Positions 6,935-15,811 of a stretch of DNA of 33,783 nt are shown here, piece after piece. Origin of the DNA: a virus; IMG/VR virus record IMGVR_UViG_3300024518_006527, positions 1 to 33,783 of that record. The stretch is one strand, 5' to 3'. A program made the position numbers and the translations under genes. The first letter of the stretch is position 1. Each line of letters opens with the position of its first letter. The notes under the pieces were generated by a model. It searched no databases. It was not told the DNA's origin and saw only the letters and a list, made by a program, of their open reading frames with translations.

Positions 6935-9900
6935 GTTCTTCTACGATTCCTTCCTGTCTAGGCACATAGCTGTGCTTAGCAAGGTACTTATCAATGGCTT
7001 GGCACTCTCCATAACTGGGCCCCACTTCTATGTCAACCTTGAAGGGCACTGGTAGCCACGGGAATTTCTCACTAACACGTGTCTCAGCGTAGTATGTCAC
7101 GAACTCCTTCAGTTCCAACAAGTGCTTCTTCGGGAACTGAAAGACCATGGAGTCATGCACTGTGAGTAGATGACGCGCCCCTGGAAAAGTAGACCGCAGC
7201 GGTTCACTGATTTCCACGAGCTGAGCTACGACGATATCCGAGCTCGTCGATTGAATCTTGAAGTTACGCGCTTGGCGAACCGCACGGCTACGATGCCGTG
7301 AAATATGCGCAAGGGGGAAGCGACGACGACGGAAGAAGTGTGTTTCCACAAACCCGTTACGCAGCACCTCTTGTTCGATGCGCTCCGCGTAGGTCTTGAT
7401 CGCGGGGAACATCTCATAAAGCAAAGCAATAAGCGCCTTGGCTTCATCGAAGTCCACTCCGATACTCTCAGAGATCTTCATGGGGCCAGCCCCGTAGAGA
7501 ATCCCAAAGACAACACGCTTGATACGAGATCGTTCCTTGTCTAAGAGTTTGCGCTCTTTTTCATCGGGTACAATGCTCGCGTCGTCCCGGCCAGCGTATT
7601 TCGCATACGGCCTGCCAAAGACCTTGTGCGCAAAGAAACTGTGCATGTCTAGACCCTCGTTGAGGGCCTTGATCAATGCAGGGTCGTGTGCGTAGGCCGT
7701 AAAGACACGTACCTCAGCGCCTTTGTAGTCGACGTTGACGATCACATAGTCTTCGTTGTCCGGTATGAACAGCTTCTTGATATTCCATCCCGCCAAGAAT
7801 TTCGGGATGTTCTGCATGTTCATGTCTGAGCTGGACAGACGCCCCGTACCCGTTCCGTTCAGATGAAACTGGGTATGAAGAAACCCATCTCGCTTAGACA
7901 GCACACGCACGTTGGCCAAGAAGGTGTTGAGTGCCTTGGAGCTCTTACGCCAGCGCAGTAGGCGCTCCAAGAAGTACGACTTCTGCGTAGGTACTTTCTT
8001 GTCTTCGTCTTGGTACTCGACCAGAGGCCCGAGGAGTTTGGCTGAGGTACTGGGCTGACCCTTCTTCGTCTTGGCTAAGACTTCATAGGGTTCCATTTTT
8101 GTACCGTCAGGGTGTGTCCAGCCCCAGTTGTACAGCACGTTGGCTAGCGACCCTGCATGGTTCAAGTTGAGCGGTGTACCGTCCAGCTTGACCGTGCCTG
8201 CCATTTGATAGAGCTCAGATTCCGTCGAGTTGACGATCTTACGAAGCCCCTCATCAAGCACTGCGATGTACGGTCGGTCGACCTTCAGTCCCTCGTACTC
8301 CATCGCACCCAGTACCCGAGTTGCGGGTATGGCGTGGGAACGCATGAGGCGAGCTACCTTGGAGCCCTCCTTGGCGATCCGCACTTTCTGAACACGAGTG
8401 AGTTGCCTAGTTACGTCAGCATCGACTGCTCCATAGATTTGAAGATCGCGCACAGGCACGTTCTCAAACCCCGCGTCCTTGGAGATCTGTTTCTCCTTCT
8501 TGGTACGCGGATCCTTGGGTCGTTTAGGCTTCTTGATGGCCTTGGGCTTCTTGGGCTTCGTGAACCACTTGACCGGCTTCTTTGGTTTTCCACGCTTACC
8601 TTTCGGCCAATCAGAAACCACTACCTTCCACGCTGCCTGCTGCCCGGCCAAGTGCGCCTTGATGAACGTGTAGTCTTCCATGGCTTGGGTGTATTCAGCC
8701 ATGGCCAGTGCGCGCTCTTTGAGCTCCCTGGTGTGTACGACGAGCTCTTCGCGATACTGTCGGAGCAACGCCAAGAACTCAGGATGGTCTTCCTGAAGGG
8801 AGACCTCCTGGTCTTTGATTTCCTTGTCAGTCGCTTCGACCTGAGAGATCCCTGCCTGGAGCATGAGAATGTCGTAGAGCTTGTCCTCATAGCCACAGTA
8901 CTTGGGCAGCCACCCTGCAGTGAGTGCCTTCAGCCCGTAGCTACCCTTCTTGTCTTCATCGAGAAGGTGCTCTCCGAGCAGCGTGTCCCACACCACGTTA
9001 CGTACAACAAATCCATCCTTCAATTCGATGAACTTGAGATCGAACTTGGCGTTGTGAAATATCTTCGGCTTGAAGGTACCCAGCACACGCTGGATGACCT
9101 CCCGGATTTCAGCTAGTCGGTCAAGATACTCTTGTGGCGCGTGGGGATGCTCGTAGAGAATAGTAGTAGCAAGACCCTCACCCCACCCAAAACAGAAGCC
9201 AATGATCTTGGCTGATTTCTTTTCCGGGTGGAGCGTCGTGGTCTCTGTGTCCACAGAGATGGCCCAGTTTTCTGGGTCACCCTTTTTGGCGTAGTTGATG
9301 ATGTCGTCACATACCGCGACTGCTTCTTCGACAGTCTTGGGTATGATGTACTTGCCCGAAATCTTCTCTAGGGTGACCTCTTCATCAGGGCCTCGTTGAG
9401 ACCGTTCAAAAGCATTCTGTAGATCGAGTTTGAATGTTTCGAAGAGACCTGGCTTAGCCAACAGCGCCTTCTGGCTGAAAGTAACCAAGACCTGAGCATT
9501 GTATTTGGGGTGCTTGAAGAACTTCCCCCGCGCATCTCGGTGCTTACCTTTGAAGCCAAGCTGCCGCATCACAGCAGCGCCCATAGCTACAATGATTTTG
9601 GGGCGCGTAGAGAAGATGGTACTCGTGAGGTAGGTGCTACACGCAGTGAGTACTTCTTTGTTTGGAGCCACGTCTTCTTCGTCCATACACTGCACCGCGT
9701 AGGTGTAGCGACACTCGACGAACTTGAACTCTGGCTTCTGACGCAACATCGTAATCGCAGTTTTTACGATGCGCCCTGCATGTCCCAAGAAGGGCATGTT
9801 ATTGACGCCGGACTTGTCATCCGGTTGATCCGCAATGACTAGTAAGTCAAAGGGCTTGGATACATTGGGACTCGAAGGGGTACACCTCTTGTTGTCGTAT

Positions 9901-9950
9901 CTAGGGCATCCTTTACAAGGTTTGCCCTTCGGTTCTTGCGGTCTACGCAT
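6888..9950 (-). CDS. polA: DNA polymerase I family: UDG-like, 3'-5' exonuclease and polymerase domains
   Basis: The 1020-residue replicative polymerase. Residues 1-185 are a uracil-DNA-glycosylase superfamily domain (family 4 look) with C12-x2-C15 and further Cys at 23, 80 and 88 that could hold an Fe-S cluster. The motif FLGHAGR is present, but the usual GExPG and HPS motifs are changed to ADQPDD and TFSQ, so glycosylase activity is doubtful. The exonuclease follows: Exo I D234-x-E236, Exo II N300/D304, Exo III Y506/D510. Polymerase motif A is VNVDYKGAEVR (D741), motif B is RIKRVVFGILYG (K811, Y819) and motif C is TVHDSM (D933). A Lys/Pro-rich insertion of over 100 residues separates Exo II from Exo III. 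A UDG-like domain in front of PolA is known from SPO1-type phages. The ATG follows the TAG of the primase-helicase gene directly. Confidence 0.95.
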   Translation of the reverse strand: MRRPQEPKGKPCKGCPRYDNKRCTPSSPNVSKPFDLLVIADQPDDKSGVNNMPFLGHAGRIVKTAITMLRQKPEFKFVECRYTYAVQCMDEEDVAPNKEVLTACSTYLTSTIFSTRPKIIVAMGAAVMRQLGFKGKHRDARGKFFKHPKYNAQVLVTFSQKALLAKPGLFETFKLDLQNAFERSQRGPDEEVTLEKISGKYIIPKTVEEAVAVCDDIINYAKKGDPENWAISVDTETTTLHPEKKSAKIIGFCFGWGEGLATTILYEHPHAPQEYLDRLAEIREVIQRVLGTFKPKIFHNAKFDLKFIELKDGFVVRNVVWDTLLGEHLLDEDKKGSYGLKALTAGWLPKYCGYEDKLYDILMLQAGISQVEATDKEIKDQEVSLQEDHPEFLALLRQYREELVVHTRELKERALAMAEYTQAMEDYTFIKAHLAGQQAAWKVVVSDWPKGKRGKPKKPVKWFTKPKKPKAIKKPKRPKDPRTKKEKQISKDAGFENVPVRDLQIYGAVDADVTRQLTRVQKVRIAKEGSKVARLMRSHAIPATRVLGAMEYEGLKVDRPYIAVLDEGLRKIVNSTESELYQMAGTVKLDGTPLNLNHAGSLANVLYNWGWTHPDGTKMEPYEVLAKTKKGQPSTSAKLLGPLVEYQDEDKKVPTQKSYFLERLLRWRKSSKALNTFLANVRVLSKRDGFLHTQFHLNGTGTGRLSSSDMNMQNIPKFLAGWNIKKLFIPDNEDYVIVNVDYKGAEVRVFTAYAHDPALIKALNEGLDMHSFFAHKVFGRPYAKYAGRDDASIVPDEKERKLLDKERSRIKRVVFGILYGAGPMKISESIGVDFDEAKALIALLYEMFPAIKTYAERIEQEVLRNGFVETHFFRRRRFPLAHISRHRSRAVRQARNFKIQSTSSDIVVAQLVEISEPLRSTFPGARHLLTVHDSMVFQFPKKHLLELKEFVTYYAETRVSEKFPWLPVPFKVDIEVGPSYGECQAIDKYLAKHSYVPRQEGIVEEHELLTELREDAFVAA

Positions 9951-12900
9951 CTATAGGTTTACTCCACCCAGCGGGTCGTCCTCATCTACCTCAGTCTCTG
10001 CCTGCTTTTCTTGGTTTTCTTGCTCTGTCTGTGCTGCCTTCTCTGCGGCCATGAGCTCTTTCCGCGCGTTGGCGGCGTCTATCAATATGTGCTTCACATC
10101 GAACACAGATGTAGCTGGTGAGCCTACCATGCCTTCAGCACGGAGACGCATCGTTATACCTGTGCGTCGAGCCTCGTCTGGGCGTACGAAATGCTGGGAC
10201 TCCCCCGCCTTGGCCCGCAGACTAGTGATGGACATTCGCCCGTACTTGTTCAGCGAACCTATCAGCAGAGTCTGTCTCACCTGAGGCCAGAGGATACCTA
10301 TGCACCCCGAGATCTCATCAAAGTAAATGCCAGTGTCCGACGAGTTGATTCGCTCTCGCCATTCCTGGTGTTGAATAATGCTCCGCAACGACTTCTTCAG
10401 AGGGACATCGTCAGTGCCAATCTGAATATGCGGAGCGTTTATGATCGCGTCGACCAAAGCATTTCCAGGAGATGAAGCTGTGCGCTCATCTACCAAGTCC
10501 TGTCTGGATGCCGAATAGTCATCGATGAACTGGTCCCCATCTATCCCGATGACCTTAGCCACGGCGACTAGGGGCATGAGGATCTCATGACGACGTTGGA
10601 GATTACGTTTGACGTTCTGTCCGTAGCTCAGGTAGGCGTTCTGATACGCCTGCGCTATCAGCGGAGCAGTGCGAAGTACGTTCAGACAAATGGATTCCCG
10701 GAGGCCATGGAATACCTGGATCCCAAATTTCTGAGTGAGCTCTGAACGGGTGTTGGCCTTGTTGGGATTCTTGCGCAGGTTCAGCGTGTTGAATCGGCTC
10801 TCGTCCATAGTGTCAATGATGACGGTGGCACTGGCTGTGATGACGGGGTTGTGTATGAAATAGCTGTTCCCGGTACCATCAATAGTGCCGACGCTGTAGT
10901 CGGCCATACCTTTGGTCGCGAGACCTCGCATACGCCGGTACAGCTGCTTCATCTTCTGGGACTCGTGGGTACCGTCGTCCGGATCGTTAGCCTCATCCAG
11001 CCCCAACATCACTCGGGTGCTGTTGAAGTGCTGGAACACCGCAGCTGATGTACAGCTGTCGGAGGTGGCCGCATGGAAAGTCAGCGCAAACTCAGGCATC
11101 TGCTTGTGCCCACAACACAGAGACAAGAGGGCTGACTTACCTGACTCGTGTTCACCTAAGATGTGCGTCATCACGCGCTTTTGCATAGCGTCCGACACAT
11201 ACCCATAGAAAATCAGTAGCGTCATGTACATGACATCTACCTTCTGGTATCGGAACTCACAGGCGGTGTCGATGATGTCGTACACAAGGTCAAAGCACTG
11301 CCGCAAGCTGTACTTAGGTCGCCGCAGTAAATCCTTGGCTTCCGCTACGAAAGGAAGCCAACCTTCAGCCATGCTTTCAGGACAGATCAATGTGTTGCGG
11401 TGGATATTGAAAACTGATTCGCCATCCGAGGGACCGTCGAGCTCCGTGACATCCTTGAAGTCGGTGCCTTCGGCGTTCCACTCCATCTTGTAGATGCGGT
11501 TCCCGTTGACGATGTAGCCAGGCTCACCCATGCCCACATCGCTCAAATGGATGCCCTGGCCCTTGAGCAGCCACGGAGTCTCCTTCGCCTGGCTAGACAG
11601 CGCTGAGAACGCCATGTCGACGGACTCAGCGATGTTCTTCTCACACTGCGCAAAGGACGAGTGTGTGGCATCAGCAGCCTCAGGGTTGGGCAGGTAGGTG
11701 GGAAGGCCTATCTCGTCGCGTACCCACTCGTACAGCACTCCTGTGGGCGTGTACGCCTTGAAAGTAGTGACCCCTCGCTTGAGACCCACACACAGCTCGA
11801 CCTCGGTGCGGTTCTCTTTGTGCCACAGCTTCAAGATGTTGGTGTTGTTGTTGACCGAGATGACGTGGAAGTTCTGACGAATCCAATCCGCGATGCTCTG
11901 GATGAACCCCACAGGGTTGTCCTCGTACTGCATCGCAGCCAGCCGAATGCGCGCTGGAGTCAGTAGCGGGTAGTCCTTGGAAATCATGTCAGCAAAGGAC
12001 CGGAGCTCTGCGTCGTTACGCAGAAGGCTCGCGATCTCGATGACCACAGATTCTTGCTGGACTACGTCGTCATCCTCTACGTCTAGGAGCTCGTGAAGAG
12101 ACCGTTGATGGCACCACCTCGCAGCGAATACAAAGTTTCGGTTGTCGATGACCGCTCGGAAAAACGGATCGAACCCATAGAAACGAATCGCCTCATCAGG
12201 GTCGTACTTACCACCGGAGGGATTCTGTAATCCTATCGGCCAGTCAAATACCTTACACGCAACTTTGCTTGATTTCTTGAGTATGTTGACCGGGTATTCG
12301 TCTCCCGCGTCATCATGGTCGCCTACGATACTGGCCTTGGTCAGCCCAATACGCGACAAGAAATCTATACCCTGATGTCCTCCCCCTCCCAACGCGAGGA
12401 AAATCTCATCAAACACAGCCTTCTCATGCTGGCCTTGGTAGGCCGCCAGTTGGTCGTGTTCACCTTCCACCAGGATAACGCTGTCTACTTTGTCGCTCCA
12501 AACGAGGGGCGAGTAGGCTGTGTGGGTGAGTCCGAAACATCCCATCGGTTCATCATCATGCAGTTTCACTACCCGCACTGAGTCTTTGTCTGGCTCAGGC
12601 TTGCGGAGTTTGAACGCAGTGATGTGATCAGGGGCGGTAGCGTAGGTGTAGACTATGCAGTCCATGTACCCTGTGCCCAGATAATCACTGAGCAAACGCA
12701 GGATCCACTTGATGTCTTCGTCGGTAGCGTTTTTCTCTTTGCAGAGACGCTCCAAGTCATGCTTACGCGGCAGCAGTCCTATCCCCGTCATGGAGAAGAC
12801 ATCTTTGATGCCACGAACCTCACGCAACCAGTGACAAGCTGCCCTGGCTGACTCAGGAGCTGTCGGCGCAGTCCATACGTTGCAGAGGTAGTTGAAGCAC

Positions 12901-13319
12901 GCCTCGGCGATAATACCCATACGCTTGCGCAGGGTAGTTTCTTCGTCGAATGCTTTTACGTCATCGGGACGTATCGAGCGCGACAATTTGAAGTGGCGTC
13001 TGAATGCGTCGAACGCCTCCGTGTAGGAGACGTTCATCAGACGCTGCACTAATTTGATAGGATCCTTGACCCCTTTTTTACACGTTTCGGCGAAGCACTT
13101 GTAGTAGCCCTTCGTCGTGTGTATGTGCCCCGAAGGGTTGGAGTCTACGTGAAAAGGACAACAGAGCTTCAATCTAGTTCCTGTGACGACAACTTTGCCG
13201 GCCCCGACACCGGGGGAGTGAAGAAACTCTTCCCACGCCCCAGTCGGTTGTTGCCACAGTTTGGTTTGTTGAGCCCAGAAGTCCTTTCGGTTCTTGCTAG
13301 CTGGTTTCCCCGTTGCCAT
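9951..13319 (-). CDS. Primase-helicase fusion (zinc finger, Toprim, P-loop ATPase)
   Basis: A 1122-residue protein that should both lay primers and unwind or load at the fork. The N-terminus has a DnaG-type CHC2 zinc finger (C54-x2-H57, C75-x4-C80). A Toprim domain follows with VEGEHD (E285) and GDHDDAGD (D334, D336, D337). After about 350 poorly assigned residues comes a P-loop: Walker A GEHESGKS at 722-729 and Walker B VMLGLDEAN with D775/E776, in a setting like the DUF927/COG5519 and superfamily 3-like phage helicases. The last 40 residues are Gln/Glu-rich and disordered, ending acidic. The ATG lies 23 bases inside the end of the nuclease gene and its stop abuts the polymerase start. The primase half is secure; calling the ATPase a true helicase is inference. 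Confidence 0.9.
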   Translation of the reverse strand: MATGKPASKNRKDFWAQQTKLWQQPTGAWEEFLHSPGVGAGKVVVTGTRLKLCCPFHVDSNPSGHIHTTKGYYKCFAETCKKGVKDPIKLVQRLMNVSYTEAFDAFRRHFKLSRSIRPDDVKAFDEETTLRKRMGIIAEACFNYLCNVWTAPTAPESARAACHWLREVRGIKDVFSMTGIGLLPRKHDLERLCKEKNATDEDIKWILRLLSDYLGTGYMDCIVYTYATAPDHITAFKLRKPEPDKDSVRVVKLHDDEPMGCFGLTHTAYSPLVWSDKVDSVILVEGEHDQLAAYQGQHEKAVFDEIFLALGGGGHQGIDFLSRIGLTKASIVGDHDDAGDEYPVNILKKSSKVACKVFDWPIGLQNPSGGKYDPDEAIRFYGFDPFFRAVIDNRNFVFAARWCHQRSLHELLDVEDDDVVQQESVVIEIASLLRNDAELRSFADMISKDYPLLTPARIRLAAMQYEDNPVGFIQSIADWIRQNFHVISVNNNTNILKLWHKENRTEVELCVGLKRGVTTFKAYTPTGVLYEWVRDEIGLPTYLPNPEAADATHSSFAQCEKNIAESVDMAFSALSSQAKETPWLLKGQGIHLSDVGMGEPGYIVNGNRIYKMEWNAEGTDFKDVTELDGPSDGESVFNIHRNTLICPESMAEGWLPFVAEAKDLLRRPKYSLRQCFDLVYDIIDTACEFRYQKVDVMYMTLLIFYGYVSDAMQKRVMTHILGEHESGKSALLSLCCGHKQMPEFALTFHAATSDSCTSAAVFQHFNSTRVMLGLDEANDPDDGTHESQKMKQLYRRMRGLATKGMADYSVGTIDGTGNSYFIHNPVITASATVIIDTMDESRFNTLNLRKNPNKANTRSELTQKFGIQVFHGLRESICLNVLRTAPLIAQAYQNAYLSYGQNVKRNLQRRHEILMPLVAVAKVIGIDGDQFIDDYSASRQDLVDERTASSPGNALVDAIINAPHIQIGTDDVPLKKSLRSIIQHQEWRERINSSDTGIYFDEISGCIGILWPQVRQTLLIGSLNKYGRMSITSLRAKAGESQHFVRPDEARRTGITMRLRAEGMVGSPATSVFDVKHILIDAANARKELMAAEKAAQTEQENQEKQAETEVDEDDPLGGVNL

Positions 13320-14091
13320 TACTTACCTGCTCTGGACAAATGTCCTTGTAGTCACACCACCTGCAATGTGTCCCGACCCTTGCAGAGAATGCGGCTACAG
13401 CATTCGCTCGATCGTTCAGATATTTGATCAACCATGGTCTAAGCACCTCAACAATGAACCGCGTCGACTTAGGTTTGCCCCACTTGACTTGGTCATGCGC
13501 CATGAAGTTAAGCGCACACTGTACGCCCTTCACTTCAGGGTAGTACGCATGTGCCATCACCGAGTATATGTCCAACTGCGTCCCGAAATGAGACATAGGG
13601 TGCATACGTCCACTTTTGTGGTCGATGATGATCAGGTAACCGTTCTCTAACAAGAGCCCCATGTCCACGATGCCGCGGACCATGCCGTCGTTATCAAAAA
13701 AATCACACGGGGTGAAATCCGGTGTGACTGCCCACTTTTTTTCTAGGAACAACTCCTTGGCGGGGAAGCGTCCACAGAAACTGTCCACCTTCTCTTTGAA
13801 GGCAGCCAGCGACTGAGCAAAAGTTCTGCACTTCTCTTCTTCTTTGTGAGTGAGTACCTCATCCACATCAACGATAGCTTGGGCTAGCGCTTCCTTTACG
13901 CGCACCCCTTCGAACACGAGCTCTTGAGCTCGGTGAACCGTAACACCGACTTTGGCAGGCGTCCCTCGGGGACCCCCTTTTACCTTGTCGACGTACCTGT
14001 ACTTGAAGGATAGGCCGCAGCGCGCTGCCATGTCCGCTTTTGAAGGAGACCACGGGTTGTGGTCCAACAAAGGGAGTCGAATTTTCTGCAT
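13297..14091 (-). CDS. Cas4/RecB-like PD-(D/E)XK nuclease with Fe-S cysteines
   Basis: A 264-residue nuclease. Active-site pattern of the RecB/Cas4 branch: H53 (VTVHRA), D143 (RGIVDMG), D157-x-K159 (IIDHKSG) and motif III Q172-x3-Y176. Four cysteines fit an iron-sulphur cluster: C25 near the N-terminus and C243-x2-C246-x5-C252 at the C-terminus, the arrangement known for Cas4 and AddB. Such proteins resect DNA ends or act in phage recombination. It lies between a putative ssDNA-binding protein upstream and the primase-helicase downstream, which fits a recombination or end-processing job. Its ATG is preceded by AGGTGG just after the terminator at 14100-14144. No cas1 or cas2 is present, so it is not a CRISPR gene here. 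A second, divergent member lies at 18407-19294. Confidence 0.85.
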   Translation of the reverse strand: MQKIRLPLLDHNPWSPSKADMAARCGLSFKYRYVDKVKGGPRGTPAKVGVTVHRAQELVFEGVRVKEALAQAIVDVDEVLTHKEEEKCRTFAQSLAAFKEKVDSFCGRFPAKELFLEKKWAVTPDFTPCDFFDNDGMVRGIVDMGLLLENGYLIIIDHKSGRMHPMSHFGTQLDIYSVMAHAYYPEVKGVQCALNFMAHDQVKWGKPKSTRFIVEVLRPWLIKYLNDRANAVAAFSARVGTHCRWCDYKDICPEQVSNGNGETS

Positions 14092-14099
14092 GTCCCACC

Positions 14100-14144
14100 T
14101 AAAAAGGAGCAGCGGTTAGGGGGGCGTGCCTCCTAACCGCTGCT
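14100..14144 (-). terminator. Strong intra-operon terminator or attenuator
   Basis: A perfect 13-bp stem (14108-14120 with 14132-14144, AGCAGCGGTTAGG and its complement) with an 11-base loop. On the minus strand it is followed by CCTTTTT (14106-14100). It begins 5 bases after the stop of the ssDNA-binding-like gene and ends just before the nuclease gene. It should let the first gene be made in excess over the replication enzymes. Confidence 0.85.
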
Positions 14145-14149
14145 AGCTC

Positions 14150-15010
14150 TTACATGTTTTCTGAGAAATCCAACACTTCGGAGTCATCGCTGATCTCGAT
14201 GTTCTCCCCTGTGGCGTTGGCCCCATTTGAGCCCTCCTTCAGCCGCTTTGCAAAGAGCGACTGGAAGTGAAGAGCTTGGTGGTAATTCGCCTGGTAGTAT
14301 GTGTGGAGCGCGTCACAGACCTTCATGGTCTCTTCGTCGGTACGACGCCCTGTTGCTGCGGTGCGCAACTCGTAATAGTTGCGACTATTTGCGCTGATCT
14401 TTTCGGTGGAGACAGAGAAGGAGCGACCCCAAAGGGCAGGAGGTTGAATCAACCGCTTGATGTTCTTCCCTGCCTTGGCGCTGGACTTCATGAAACTGAT
14501 ACGGTACAAAGCCGTCAGATCCTCGGTTACAACGAAATAGCTGTAACCATTACTGCAATCTGGACGAGCTCCCTGCACGAAACGCCCGTAAGGACAGGCT
14601 TGGCAGTCGCCGTATCGCGTACCTGTGACACCATCTAGAGACTGGCAATCCATTTGGTCCTCACCCCACTTCTGCCGCATCTCATGCAACAAAATCGGAA
14701 TGAAGCTGAGCGAGTCCCCCAGGGTATTTCCCTGGGAATCGAACAGCTGTCCGTTCTTGCAATCCTCAGGGATCACATCCGAGGTGGAGCTCGGTTGACG
14801 AACACGAACCGTAGGGATTCGAACTCGTTGTTCGCCTTCCATGCCTTTGATGCCAGGCTGGGTGAGCCTGGCCAGGTCCAATACTTTAGACCCCAATTCA
14901 TCGTCAAGGCTCTCGGCGAGTTCTGAAAGCGTAGCTACTGAGCTTGCAATGCGTGTATCGAATTCTGCTTCTATCTTAGCTAGGTCGGTGGTTTCCGTAG
15001 TGTCACTCAT
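14150..15010 (-). CDS. Putative ssDNA-binding protein with Cys cluster and acidic tail
   Basis: An in-frame ATG at 15073 exists, but AGGAG sits 7 bases before the ATG at 15010, so I use the latter (286 residues). After a helical N-terminal 55 residues comes a beta-rich core with a cysteine cluster (GDCQACPYGRF, a Cys about 13 residues before it and PDCSNG after it) that could bind zinc. The C-terminal tail is disordered and acidic, with DDSE and LDF near the end, as in many single-stranded-DNA-binding proteins whose tail recruits partners. The spacing of the cluster recalls a common class of phage proteins found beside recombination nucleases. It is the first gene of the replication operon and is followed by a strong terminator, consistent with a protein needed in high amounts. 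The assignment is inference from tail, cluster and context. Confidence 0.6.
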   Translation of the reverse strand: MSDTTETTDLAKIEAEFDTRIASSVATLSELAESLDDELGSKVLDLARLTQPGIKGMEGEQRVRIPTVRVRQPSSTSDVIPEDCKNGQLFDSQGNTLGDSLSFIPILLHEMRQKWGEDQMDCQSLDGVTGTRYGDCQACPYGRFVQGARPDCSNGYSYFVVTEDLTALYRISFMKSSAKAGKNIKRLIQPPALWGRSFSVSTEKISANSRNYYELRTAATGRRTDEETMKVCDALHTYYQANYHQALHFQSLFAKRLKEGSNGANATGENIEISDDSEVLDFSENM

Positions 15011-15086
15011 TTGTACTCCTAAAGTACGTTTGCTGAAGAGGCTTAGCCTACCCCAAGTCACCCTGAGAGGCAATACCTCATTTAGG

Positions 15087-15092
15087 TATCTT
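15087..15092 (+). promoter_or_regulatory. Candidate -10 element of sigma gene (TATCTT)
   Basis: TATCTT is 8 bases before the sigma ATG, with no Shine-Dalgarno between, so the transcript would start at or next to the ATG. No convincing -35. GAGGCAATACCTC (a 4-bp inverted repeat at 15067-15079) lies just upstream and could be an operator. Confidence 0.3.
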
Positions 15093-15100
15093 TTCTAACA

Positions 15101-15811
15101 ATGAGTACGAAAAACACTACCGCTGTTCGCCCCTACAATCACGATTCGCTCGCGATCTACTACAAGGACGTGGAGGGGACCCGAATACTAACTCGGGCTG
15201 AGGAACAGGGGCACATACGAAAATTTCATGAGACACAAGATCCTGCAGCACGTGATCTGATTATTCAAGGAGCTTTGCGATATGTAATCGCAGAGGCCCG
15301 CAAACACCCTAGAGCCTTCCATAATCGTTCAGTTTTGGAAGATCTCATAGCCGCTGGGAATATCGGACTGATCCGTGCACTACACAAATTCGATCCAGAG
15401 GCAGGCACTCGGTTCTTAACGTACGCCGGTTGGTGGGTACGCCATGAGATGCGCGAAGAAGGACGCCGGATAGGCATTGTCCACATCCCCGCCCACGCCA
15501 TCGCTAAAGGAACCAAGATACCTATTGCCACTGCGCTCGCCGAACATTCTGCTACGGATACGATCACGCGGGATGCTACAGCTCAAATCAACTCTACGCA
15601 GAGCGTCGTGAAGTTGCTTGTGCTCACCCCGTTGAGTACCCGTGAAACTTTTATTGTGAAGACCTGTTACGGTATTCATACATCTGCAAAAACCTTGAAA
15701 CAAATAGGCAAGGTTTTGGACATCACTGGGGAGCGTGTACGCCAGTTACGAGAAGCGGCGCTTACTAAGCTCCGCTCGTCTGCGTCTACACACCAGATTT
15801 CTCTTTTTTAG
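15101..15811 (+). CDS. Sigma-70 family RNA polymerase sigma factor
   Basis: A compact 236-residue sigma factor. Region 1.2 is at about 16-44 (SLAIYYKDVEG, LTRAEEQ), region 2 at 48-120 (LEDLIAAGNIGLIRALHKFD and TYAGWWVRHEM), a short region 3 at 124-140 (VHIPAHAI), and region 4 at about 173-226 (LSTRETFIVK, then the helix-turn-helix ITGERVRQLREAALTKL). It directs core RNA polymerase to promoters. In region 2.4 the Gln and Thr that contact the -10 box in the housekeeping factor align with His and Glu here, so its -10 preference may differ. The gene is alone on the plus strand between two minus blocks. It lacks a ribosome site and may be leaderless. It likely partners the phage polymerase at 24753-32458, or reprograms the host enzyme. 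Its stop overlaps the parB stop by 3 bases. Confidence 0.92.
   Translation: MSTKNTTAVRPYNHDSLAIYYKDVEGTRILTRAEEQGHIRKFHETQDPAARDLIIQGALRYVIAEARKHPRAFHNRSVLEDLIAAGNIGLIRALHKFDPEAGTRFLTYAGWWVRHEMREEGRRIGIVHIPAHAIAKGTKIPIATALAEHSATDTITRDATAQINSTQSVVKLLVLTPLSTRETFIVKTCYGIHTSAKTLKQIGKVLDITGERVRQLREAALTKLRSSASTHQISLF

Noticed and set aside
8157-9116. 319-codon open frame on the plus strand
   Set aside because: Antisense to the DNA polymerase exonuclease domain; no ribosome site and composition typical of a reverse-strand shadow.
13297-14091. Cas4-like gene as evidence of a CRISPR-Cas system
   Set aside because: No repeats, cas1, cas2 or effector genes in the window; stand-alone Cas4-like nucleases are common in phages.
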